Below, in pieces: positions 36,401-48,400 of a stretch of DNA of 64,000 bases. The stretch covers positions 33,998,515 to 34,062,514 of the forward strand of contig OU015528.1 in the NCBI GenBank assembly GCA_907165065.1, in the 5' to 3' direction. The position numbers were made by a program, and so were the translations under genes. The notes under the pieces were generated by a model that was given only the letters and a program-made list of their open reading frames with translations, made no database searches and was not told the DNA's origin. Origin of the DNA: Caprimulgus europaeus. Taxonomy: Eukaryota; Chordata; Aves; Caprimulgiformes; Caprimulgidae. The first letter of the stretch is position 1; each line of letters starts with the position of its first letter.

Positions 36401-39400
36401 AGAAACAATATTAAAATCTTGGTTTTTATTTCACTACCTACTTTGTTATAGGTTGTATACGAGCAAGAAGGAGTTTTCATTCATTCGTCCTGTGGAAAAA
36501 ATGATGACCAGGACAGCCTGATATCAGGAATACTGCGTGTCATAGAAAAGGTATTTGCATAATACGTAGAAACTTTGTATATTGTTGTTGAAGCACATAA
36601 TATATTTGACAAATCTTAAGTGTCTTTTTAAGTATAAGATTTTGTAAATGAACAAACATCACATAACTTTTGTTATTGTCTGCATCATTTACATATGTGT
36701 AAGTTGTGCCGCAATCATACCATGACTAAATAGGGATCTCTACTTTGTGGTGTAGTATTGAATTTTTTTATGATTGATTATATTGTAGGAAAATGAAGTA
36801 ATAGTAGACTGGAGACCACTGGATGAAGCTTTGGGTACTTCTAGTATCTTCTATGCTGGAAAGGTATGTTTGTTAGTTATCGCTGTTCTTCGTTCTGTTT
36901 CTCCAGAGATTTTATTTTGTGTTAATTTGTGCATAGATTATATCATAACTGGAAACAAAATCTATTTATGTGATTGTCATTGGTATTAATAGCTACATGT
37001 AGGAATTATATTTGTGAACTGCAGCCCTATTCAGGTTATTGGGATACATGTGTAGATGACTATTTAGTTTTCACTTGGTTCATATATAAAATAGAAGCGG
37101 ACTATCTGTACGAGTAATAAAGGTCAAAAGAGTATATTGTCACTGGTCCCCCTGCATCTACTTTGTTGTAGTGTGGTGATTCACTCTTTGTAATTAGACC
37201 CAAACTGGTACTGTTCTAATGCAAAATAATAAAAACTGTCTGTGGAGGTTCAAAGATCCGGTGATACGTGATATTTAAGCAGTATTAACAGGATGTGACT
37301 AAAGAAGAAAGATTTAAGTTTGTTCAGGTCTTGACTGGGATAGAGCTAATTTTCTTCTCTCAGTAGCTAGAATAGTGCTATGATTTGGATTTAGTATGGG
37401 ATTTGGTATGAGGAGAGTGTTGATAATATACTGACACTTTTAGTTATTGCTGTGAAATCCAGGACTTTCAAACTTCCCATGTTTTGCTAGTCTGCAGGTG
37501 CAGAAGAAGGTAGGGGGAAAGTGATGGGTTCAGACTGGCATTTGGATATGGCAGTGGGATATTCCATATCATATAGCTTCACGTAAAAATGGGGGTTGAC
37601 CAGAATGCTCTCTCTTCCGGGATTGCGGTTTTGGGATTTTCAGTTCTTCAGGATCGTTGTCCAGGAGTGGACTGAGCATTGGTCAGCAGGTGGTGAGCAG
37701 TTGCCCTGTGCATCACTCATTTGTATATTCTGTTATTATCATTATTATTGTAATACTTATTTTAAGTTTTATTTTATTTAAATTATGTAATTGTTTTTAT
37801 CTCAACCTATGAGTCGTCTTACCTTTACCCTTCCAATTCTCTCCCTTACTGCTTGTGGCAGGGGAAGAGTGAGCAAGTGGGTGTGTGGTGTTTGGCTGCT
37901 AGCCAGTTTTACATTTAAACAAAAAGTTTGTTATGTTGGTAGAGTCTGCAAGAGACACTAGGATATTTTAGTACCATGTTGAATTTAAGTAAAATGTCTC
38001 GTTTAGTCATAAATCCAGATTTCCTGTGTTGAACTGTATCACATTTCTTAGAAATTTAATACTACAGATTCTTTTAATCTGTGAAAATTAAGATGCTTGT
38101 TCTTCTTGTTGAATCTGAGAAACTAGCTCAATTTTCATGCTTTGTGTTTTTTGATAGTCACTTTTTTTTCTTTTGCTCAGGATTCCAGTTCTGTTGTGGA
38201 GTGGACTCAAAGTCCAAAAGACAAATGTTCCCGAGGAGCAGACCGTCCAAGTAGTTACGAAGCAGAATGGGACATGGTCACCACAGTCTCTTTTAAAAAG
38301 AAACCTCATTCAAATGGAGGTACTTAAAAAATAAGTGTGGGTTGTTTTGGTTTTATTTTTTTCTTCATGGTAAATTGTAACTTTTAGAAGTTAGAAGAAT
38401 TACCTTTTAGATACAGTAAAATAGATTTGTTCAGAATTGAAAAGCTTGGAGCTGTTTGTGGTAAGAAGTGAATCTCTTGAGTGTGGAAAAAAATTCACAA
38501 TGGAATAGCTGTTGGCTGCCTCCAATCTATTTTTTTCTTTACTTTGCTAGAGAATTGTATTGAAAAATAAATGTTAAATCTAACTTCTTGCTGTAATGAT
38601 CTTTAGATGATGTAGCAGTTTTATCTGCACTGGGCTCTTGCATTCTTTCAAACAAATGAAATTTGAACTAGATGTTATGTTAGAAAGAAAAATGAAGAAA
38701 ATAAGCAGCTTAATACTCAAATGCCTTTCCATACTGCAACAGCAGGGGGAGATGGAATGTACAGTTATGTGGTATGTGGGTCTTTTTTATATATTTATTA
38801 TATTTGGCAAAATAATTTTACAGCTACATCATTTTTATTATAGTGTCTCGGTAGATACATTGTAATAAAAAAAAGAGGGAGAAGGGACAGTGATTCTGAA
38901 GTAATCTTTTTTCTCTGATTCTCTTGTAGTATTTTTTTATAGTACTTGTTTACCCTTTATTATTTCTCAGCGTATAACTGGGGACCGTTGTGTTTGTTTC
39001 ACTATATCTGTGATGGTTTTAAATGTCTTCTATGTCATGTATGAGTGCAGGGTTTAGACTTAAGATTATGAATGGTTTTGGGTAAAGCACAGTCCTTGTT
39101 CCTAGAATACTGTGTTTGAGAGGAGCTTTTAGTGCTAACACAATATAAAGCTAAAACCAGCATCTCTGTCAGGCATAGGATGTTTTATTACATCACTAGT
39201 TTGTATTGATTTTTCATCTTCAGGCATCAGAGTACATCTTCATCGAAAGTGAGTGTCAATGAGCACTACTTACTTGGATTATGCTCTTTGCCACTTCTTG
39301 CTTATTTCCAGTTGTTGTAATTTGATGGGGACAGGCCAGAGGTATGCTAGATTCCCTTCAGCCACTCTGGCAATTTTATGTCCTCTGGTAAAGTAAAATT

Positions 39401-42400
39401 TAAGCCCTTCTCTTTGAATGTATACAGTCTTGCGCTGAATGTATACATGCTTGGACAGTATGGGAGAGAGGGGTGGGTGGGGAGACTTTCCATTCCTTCT
39501 CTCTTACTTTGTTACCTGTCTTACAACACATGGCTAGTACTGTGTGCAATGTATAGGGTATAGTAATGTATACCACATCTAGTTAGAGTGAGTAGTGCTA
39601 CCTGGTGGAGATGCTGGTGGGATTCAGCTTGCCACTGGAATTTGATACAGCAGTTGGACGTTTAACTGCTGGATCACACTTCTAAACTGTAGGCACAGCT
39701 TTAGGGGAACCGTCTGATGGACTTGCTCATTATTTTAGAAGCCTGTAGAAGACAAGGAGGCACAAAGAGAAATCCAGGAATAGCTCTTACAGTAGTTATG
39801 GTACACTTTTTATTAGAACCAATGCTGGGTTCTGGCTTTGCTTTTTAGGAACAGTGACAGATACGAATGCGTTTGTAATTGCAAACAGTGGAAATCAAAC
39901 TTAAAATCATGTGGTAATTTTGTTTTTAAGATTCTACAACTCACGCAAATGGAGAAAGCAAGTGGTCGTTCCTGTTCAGTTTGGCAGATCTGAAATCGAT
40001 CAAACAAAACAAAGAAGGCATGGGATGGTCGTATTTGGTGTTCTGTCTGAAGGATGATGTGAAGCTTCCGGCTCTTCACTTTCATCATGGAGATAGCAAA
40101 CTCTTGATTAAATGCCTTGAAAAGCATGTTGTGCTGAATGAGTAAGTACTGGAGAACTCTTAGAATATGTTGAAGTGTCCTTAGCTCTGTAATACCCTAG
40201 TAGGCACCTCTTAGTGGGGAGAGGAGCTTCTTATGGACACTCAAGTGTAAAGTTAAATCCTTCTTCGTGAACCACTTCCATTAAATGGGATAATTTGTGT
40301 GAAAATTTGAGATGAACTACTTTGTGCGAAATGTCTATGAGTTTTGACAGTATGTGAGGTAACTTACAATACTGTCAACAAAATCAATTTGTATCTAAAA
40401 ATTTTCCCTCAGACTTCTGTTCCCCTGTAATTTCTGCTGTGGAGAATGTTTCTCACTTGATCTTTACTCTTCAATCAACTTTCTGAATGTAAGCAGTTAG
40501 ACCCTATTATGGCATTAAATTTTGTTGTGTAGCTATAGAATCATTTATTTTGGGAAAGACCTTTAAGATTGAGTTTAACTGTAAACCTAACACTGACAAG
40601 TCCACCTCTGAGCCATATCCTCAAGTACCATATGCACAATATATTGTGTTACCTCCATGCTTTTCACTTGGATAAAAACCTTTTTAATGCTTATAGCATA
40701 AATGCAGAATAAAATAAAACATTCTGCTCTCAGCATGTGGGCATAAGTATAATTTAAGAAGGCAACAGGGTAAATAAGAGTAGCTAGAGCATGAAGAAAC
40801 AGGAGTTGTAACAGATACTCCTGTAACAGATGTAATGTCAGTGTAAGAGGTAATCTGTTTTCAAAAGTGTTTTGTTACCATCACTTGCAACATAATAATC
40901 TGACGGATTTGAAGGTGGGTGGTGAAATGGCTGTGGGGATCCTTACAGAGGGCTTTTCTCACCTTGGTAGCATCAGCAAGGTCAGAGTTGCCTTCGGCAA
41001 GTAGGGAGGGCTGTCACTGAGTGATACTGTTAGGCTGGAGAGCAAGCCAGTAGGACACGAGGGTTGTACATTCCTCTAACTGATTTGTGAAGGGCTTTGA
41101 CAATGTCAAGATGTGATGTTGGAGTCTGTGGTAGCAAGAAGTTGTCAACTGATTGGAGAAAGTGGTGTGGTCAGTGTGACCAGCTGGTGAAATGGTACTG
41201 ACTGTAGTGTTGTGTGTAAGCTTTTTAAGAGGAAAATTCAAGAAGACAAAAGGAGAGACTATTAGGGTGACAAGATACAGGTGCAAGTAAGAATATTCTC
41301 TGTACAGCTGTAGATTAGGAAATCCTGGATGACAACTTATCTTAAATCCTGAAGTTTTTTTCTCTAGGTTCCTTTTGAGTTCTTCCTTAACAGCCTTTCA
41401 TTTCCTCATTTCACTACTGCAGGCGCAGGGGAATATTGTTGTCCTGCCATCCCCCTACCTCCCTTTTTCCCCCAAGGAGAGTGTTCCTTTTTGAGTGAAC
41501 TGCTCTGTGTTTACTTGTTTGTGGATATCTTCCAAGTAGTTGCTGGTAGGGTAGGGCAGGTTTTTGAGGCAGCATGTGTAGCAGACACTGGAAAAACACT
41601 TGTGTTATATGGTGAGTTGCTGAAAGCTTTATGCCTTATCTGTGTGATCTGTTGCCTGTGTGCCACAGCAACGTATTTCAAATTCCCGTAGTATGCCTTT
41701 AATGAACAGGACCAAGTTTCAAGTAGCCTAGTGAAGTGCATTCAACAGTGTAGCAGACTGGTTTGCATTGACTTAATAAAAACTTTGTTCTTGTGATTAA
41801 CTACCAACTAGAAACTTTAAAATTTTAAATGAAGATTTTTCCCTTATGCCTTCTTTCCAGTTAGTCCCTTTGAGGTTTTAACAAAAGCAATTTTAAACTA
41901 ATGAGTTCATGCTGCTGGGTTTTTTAATTGTCCCTATTTAAAGAGCGCATTATTTGAATATATATATGTGTGTGTGTGTGTGTATATATATACATATATA
42001 TACACACACACACACAAAAAGCAATAAGAATTTATAACTAAAATGCAGTGCTGAAACTACAGGTCTGCAGTTATACTTCCAAGAATTTTGGTGGAGTTAC
42101 ATGCATTTAATATTGAGACACCTGCACTAAGCTTATTTTATATTTAATATTTTTTACTCAAAGGCATAAAATATGTACAAGATGATGCTCTGCTATGTGC
42201 CAAGTTTCCTGGTTGAAAGTTTTTAAAAAAACAGGAGTCTAAACTAACATAGCAGAATACCTTAAAGCATTTTATGAAGCTGCATGCCTAAGCTCCTGTA
42301 AATCCGACATCTAGGTTCTGTCCAGCATTTGGTTGTCAGTTTGTTACTACACATAGTGTTAGACAGTTTGTTACAGACCTGACTTCCAGTTTTATTGAAT

Positions 42401-45400
42401 CATGTGCTGCAAGTAATTCTGCTTCACATTGCTATGTAAAATTAATACTTATTGGTGAGTCACTGAATGAAAATTAAACAGGTAATGATTTTGTTTCCTG
42501 ATGCAAACACTTTTTCAGATAGTGCCCACTTACCACAGACTTACTATTCTTCCTTTGTTTGACCCAGTGGATTCCTAGTTCTTGTCCTTTGTAGCCTCTT
42601 GCCAGATGATGTGAACATTCCTCTTGGGACAGTGCAAAACAGTAGCTGTAAGGCTGGGAAGAAACTGTATGAAGAGAGACAGTCATGGCCTCATGTGTCT
42701 GGTTTTAAAAGAAGGCAGTGGCATAGGGTTTGTGCAGTCTGACCCAGCAGCTGTGCACTCCAGCTTACTAGATGGAGGTCCCTGCTAAGGTGAGACAGGG
42801 AAACTTGAGGTGATGTTGAAGCATTCAGGACGTCATCAGCTGCTTAGTATTGCCGCCTTGAACAGTTCTTAAGTGTTGATGAATGCAACAGGAGATACTT
42901 TGGGAACTTTAAGGCAAAAAGCTGAGGCAGCTATGGAAATAAAATTTGAATGAAGTTAAGCATTAAGCTGAGCAGGAAATTCCAGTTTTAGTTTTATTTC
43001 TTAGATTCCTCTCTTCCAGTTAAGTTCTGCTTCTGGCACCAATTTATTTTGTGGTCTGGTCATGAAGTGTGATTTTTTTTTTTATTTTTTTTTTTATTTT
43101 AAAGAAAGCAAGAAGAACAAATATGCTACATAAGTTGTGGAAATGGCAGGCTTCAGGTTCCGAGTGTTTCTGTTGTTTCATAATGGTTATTTATGCTTTA
43201 GTACGTTATGTATCTAAGCTCACAACCTCTTTTAGGAAAATCAGACTCACAGGATGTCAGGGATTGGAAGGGACCTCGAAAGATCATCTAGTCCAGTCCC
43301 CCTGCCGGAGCAGGAACACCTAGATGAGATCACACAGGAAGGCGTCCAGGCGGGTTTTGAATATCTCCAGAGAAGGAGACTCCACAACCTCCCTGGGCAG
43401 CCTGTTCCAGTGCTCTGTTGCTCTCACAGTAAATAAGTTTTTTCTCAAGTTTAAGTGGAACCTCCTGTGTTCCAGCTTACACCCATTGCCTTTTGTCCTA
43501 TCATTGGTTGTCACCAAGAAGAGTCTGGCTCCATCCTCCTGACACTCACCCTTTCTAAATTTATAAACGTTAATGAGGTCACCCCTCAGTCTCCTCTTCT
43601 CCAAGCTAAAGAGGCCCAGCTCCCTCAGCCTTTCCTCATCAGGGAGATGCTCCACTCCCTTAATCATCTTGGTGGCTCTGCTCTGGACTCTCTCAAGCAG
43701 CTCCCTGTCCTTCTTGAACTGTGGGGCCCAGAACTGGACACAATATTCCAGATGTGGCCTCACCAGGGCAGAGTAGAGGGGGAGGAGAACCTCTCTCGAC
43801 CTACTGACCACAGTCCTTCTAATGCACCCCAGGATGCCATTGGCCTTCCTGGCCACAAGGGCACAGTGCTGGCTCATGGTCATCCTGCTGTCCACCAGGA
43901 CTCCCAGATCCCTTTCCCCTACAGTGCTCTCTAGTAGATCATCTCCCAACCTATACTGGAACCTGGGGTTGTTCCTGCCCAGGTGCAACACCCTACACTT
44001 GCCCTTATTATATTTCATTAAGTTTTTCCCCACCCAGCTCTCCAGCCTGTCCAGGTCTCTCTGGATGGCAGCACAGCCTTCTGGAGTGTCAGCCACTCCT
44101 CCCAGCTTGGTATCATCAGCAAACTTGCTGACAGTGCCCTCTGCTCCCTCATCCAGGTCATTGATGAATATATTGAATAATACTGGTCCTAGTACCGACC
44201 CCTGAGGGACTCCACTAGACACAGGTCTCCAACTAGACTCTGCCCCACTGACCACCACTCTCTGGCTTCTTCCCACCAGCCAGTTCACAGTCCATCTCAC
44301 TACCTGATCATCCAGTCCACACCTCCTCCATTTGACAGCAAGGATGCTGTGGGAGACCGTGTCAGATGCTTCACTGAAATCAAGACAGACGACATCCACT
44401 GCTCTGCCATCATCCAGCCACCTGGTCGTGTTTTCGTAAAAGTCTATGAGGTTGGCCAAGCACAACTTCCCCTTGGTGAAGCCGTGCTGACTGCCCCTAA
44501 TGACCCTCTTATCCTTGATATTTCCAGAGATGGCACCAAGGATAAATCGTTCCATCACGTTCCCAGGGATGGAGGTGGAGCTGGCCGGTCAACCGGTCAG
44601 GTTTACTCAGATTTCTGGATTCGATAAGTGAATAATTGGCCGCACAGTTACTTGTTATCCCAACCTCTAGTTTATAATGTATGAGATATTGATGTTAAGG
44701 CAGAAAGTTTTGCTTTTCTCTAAAGTACCTTTGTCATAGGTATTTTCTTCCTTAGTTCCTATTACCTCAAAAGTTTTTTCCCTTCTCTAACGTAGCTCCT
44801 TATACAAAAGTCACATCATTGCTGACATCGGTGTGTGTGAAGTGATTAAACTTGAACAAAATATTTATAATTTTTTGCTTTAAAGACTCTGTGCTTCCTA
44901 GTTGGCAGCACCAGTCTAACTTTGAGAAAACACCGCATGTACAGATGACGCTTTCTAACTTGCACTATTCTAAGTAATAAAGTATGTAGCTCACAAATTT
45001 GTTTTGATCATTACCCAGGTAGCTGTTGATACTCAACTGGCTGTTCAAATAGAATGTTTAATTAAAATGGAGATAAGGTACAAAGTTTTTGTTCTTTTAG
45101 TTATGGAAAAAATAATACATGACTCAGCCATTGCCCCTGTGCTGCTTTTTAGCAAAAGCCAGTTGAGCTTTATTAACTATGTCTCCGAACTATGACTGTG
45201 GTGTCTGGCTGTCTCAAAATGAGATCTGTTGCTGCATTTCATATCCGTCACTGTTAACAGTGTCCTGTCCTGTTGGAATGGGAGAGAGATAAGGTTTATT
45301 AAAGTTCTTATCTTTTTACTTTAATAATGTAGTAGATGATGCAGGTACTAATAAAAACAAAATATTTTTTTTTTTCAAAGACTAGAAATAGTGGATTTAA

Positions 45401-48400
45401 ACTTTGGGAGTGAGCAATAGAAAGGTATTTTATAAATGTAAGTCTTTGTGGTGATTGAGTCAGATGGCAAAGTGCTGGGCTTTGCTCTGCCTGGCTACCA
45501 GCTCTGAGGCTTGAATGTCAGCCTGGCTTCTGAGCTGTTCTCTCTTCTGTCAAATACTGAGCTGCAAATGTGATTCAGAAGCTAGTTAATGAATTGATGG
45601 GGTATCTGAGGGAAGGAGATGGTGTGTTGGGGGTTGGGGGGGTGAGAGCAAAAGAACAGATTAAATACTAGGAGCAGCACTGTTCTGCTGTCTTTGTTGT
45701 TAACATTTTCATCTGCCTGTGCAAGACTGTCAGAAAAGCAAATGTTGTATGGAAGAAGAGGGTACGCATACAGTGAGTTTGTGTTCACTTAGCTTTTGGA
45801 GTCTACACAGAAACACATTTGCACAGCTGTACTGAGATGGTTCTGTTTCACAATACAATGGCTGCGGTGTTCTTCTAAGCTCCTGTTGATATGAATCTGA
45901 GAATAATTCTGACAGTAGCTGTTGTTACACTTAGAAATTTGTTGATGTGCTTTCATACATTGAGAAGTAGTTTGTATTCTATTATGTAACGTGTTACAGG
46001 GTACCTTAGTGTAAGATGTAGCAATTGGTAGAAGGAATTCCTCAACTGAATATGGTGATATGGGCTCTTTTCATGTCCTCTGTTACACAGAAGGAGTTCC
46101 AGCATGTGTGTGTTGGGGCCTTCTGTGTTTCACCAAATTTCCTTTCCTGGGTCACCTCTTTTTTTCTGTCCATTGTCAAATATAGAAAACTATAGTTGAA
46201 GAGAACTTTTTTTACATGTAGGAGACAAAAGTAATCTTCCAGAGTAATTTCTCAAAAATTTCTCAAAAGCATCATGATTTTTTCAAAGAATGAAAAGAAT
46301 ACAATTCAGAATGAATATGATTATGACTGTCTTGTGAAAAATGAAAGTCCTGTTTCGTAGTGTGTTAGCTTGTGAACTCGTGCCGAGAACTAAGAGTGAT
46401 CTTGCATCAGACCTGCTTTCTTCACACAAAGCCTGAAATGTGACTTCAAAAACCAGTAAATGTTCTAAAACTATTTTCAGGAAACACTGGTGGTACTTAT
46501 AGAAACTCTATTTTAATTTATTGCAGATCTCCACAGGATAAACGGATTCTTCTTGTGAATTCTCAGAACAAGTCTCTGTCTCAGTCTTTTGAAAATCTCT
46601 TTGATGAGCCATCCTATGGCTTATTACAAGTATGTATTATCTGAATTTTTTCTTCTGAAGACATTTATTTAAAAGACCCACCCTGCCATGTCATGCAAAT
46701 ATTCCCCGAATCATTGCCATTGTGAAAGCATTGATTACATCCCAAGACAAATGCTTACTATAGAACGTATACTTACTTATAACTTGTTTTCTGTGTTCTG
46801 ATAATTTTTTAACTTTCCTGTGGTACTGTTGCAAACCTATGCAAGTGAATGTTATCTGTGATTTTTATACGTTTGGGTACAGATAGCTTTAGAAAGAGGA
46901 AGAAGGGAAAACATTTAAGAGTTACCAAAACATATTAATTGGAAATTTAAAAATTTTCTTTGCCTAATTATTCTTTTCCTTGATATTTTCTGACAGTTTT
47001 GAAGGGATGGTAGAAATACAGCAACAAAAGCACAATATTGCCTAAAAGAGTTGTTGGGGTTTTTTTTGTTAAAACTGACTACTTATCATTTGGTGGGGTT
47101 TGTACACTTGTGAAAGTCAGCAGCAAAATTTCTAGTGACTTGAATGAGGCCAGAGTTTTGACCTGCTGATTTGTTGAATTAAAGAAAATCTTAATGAGTG
47201 AATTACATTAGTTTCTGAACTTAGTTGTCAAATCAAGTTTTGCGTGACGTTCCTAGCAGAGTACATGCTGATTCAAGATGTATTTTCTCTGTGAAGGTAG
47301 GTGTAAGGAAGACATTTTGTGGCATTAATCACTAGAAAGTAAACAGCAGATCTGATCCACTTTTGTACATAGGTCAGGCTTACACAGCACGCTGCTATCC
47401 ACTCTTTCAGATCAATCAGCAGTATCATCTTAAGTAAGATAACTTCTAAAAATCATGTAATGAATGTACTCTATGAAACTACTGATACATGAAACTTCAA
47501 TAACTGAGACCTACAATACTTTTCCTGTTTTGCTTTCTTTGAGTACAAGAATTCCAATAATCTGAGGCTTTTTATATTTTGTTTTCCTTGTTATAACACA
47601 GAAATTTAAGAAAGATCCATACACAGTAACAATGGGAAGATTTTCCAAAGTCACAAACTATATTTTTGACAGTTTCCGTTTAAGTGACCCTTCAAGTCAA
47701 AGGCGACCACCATCAGAAATGGCAGACTTTCTCAATGATGCTATTCCAGGGCTAAAGATAAATCAACAGGAAGAACCAGGATTTGAAGTCATTACACGAG
47801 TGAGTGTGTAAATGAATATGGTACAGATGCATTCTTTTTATGCAAATTCTTTTTATGCATACCTTTAAAAGAGTAGTAGGACTTGAAGCTTGCTGAGTTA
47901 TATTGTTTATGCTTGACAGTTGTGGTGTATGCTGCCCTACAATTTATCAATTTATTCACAAGAGTAAGATCAGCTACTTCTAGAATATGTCATATTTATA
48001 CCTGCAAATAAGAGTTTTGCTTTGAAAGAAAGTTTGTCATAATGAAATGAGGATTATTGTTATCTTAGAGTCATTACCCTGAAAAGACCCATTTCGTGTT
48101 TAGTCTTTCCTCTGTGGTCAAATAGAGCTATGCTGAGTAAAATTGAGGTATACATGTTAATAACAAATTTTCTTGGCTAATCATTTTAACATTTCAGGTG
48201 GTTTTAAGGGGGCTAAGAAGATTAAAACAAAGTATTTAATTGGATTATTAATGTCTAGAGAGTATAAATATACAGATTTATGTATGACTTGAACCAAAGC
48301 TAGAATGAACTTGTAATTGGATCATTGATTGCTTTGTGTGAGCTCCTGTTGGTGTCTTCTACAGATAGGTGAAGGAGTTTTATTTTTAATGCTGGTGATT

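Larger units (their letters stand above)
27476..36451 (+). other. TBC1D15 intron 1 (8,976 bp)
   Basis: Largest intron of the gene. The first 600 bp are CpG-island sequence with a CCCGG tandem array (27835-27857). The rest is AT-rich and holds CR1 3' ends at 32591-32727, 34806-34858 and possibly 35236-35285, short hairpins at 30612-30635 and 33651-33668, and a T-rich tract at about 35829-35861. No additional exon is evident. Confidence 0.85.
40142..46526 (+). other. TBC1D15 intron 5 (6,385 bp)
   Basis: Repeat-bearing intron with a decayed CR1 (40533-40660), the palindromic TG/TA/CA microsatellite (41959-42016), a T-rich tract (about 43071-43100) and the long antisense CR1 (43237-44600). No alternative exon was recognised. 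Confidence 0.85.

Noticed and set aside
43455-44627. Plus-strand open frames across 43.4-44.6 kb
   Set aside because: They are antisense shadows of the CR1 reverse-transcriptase frame.
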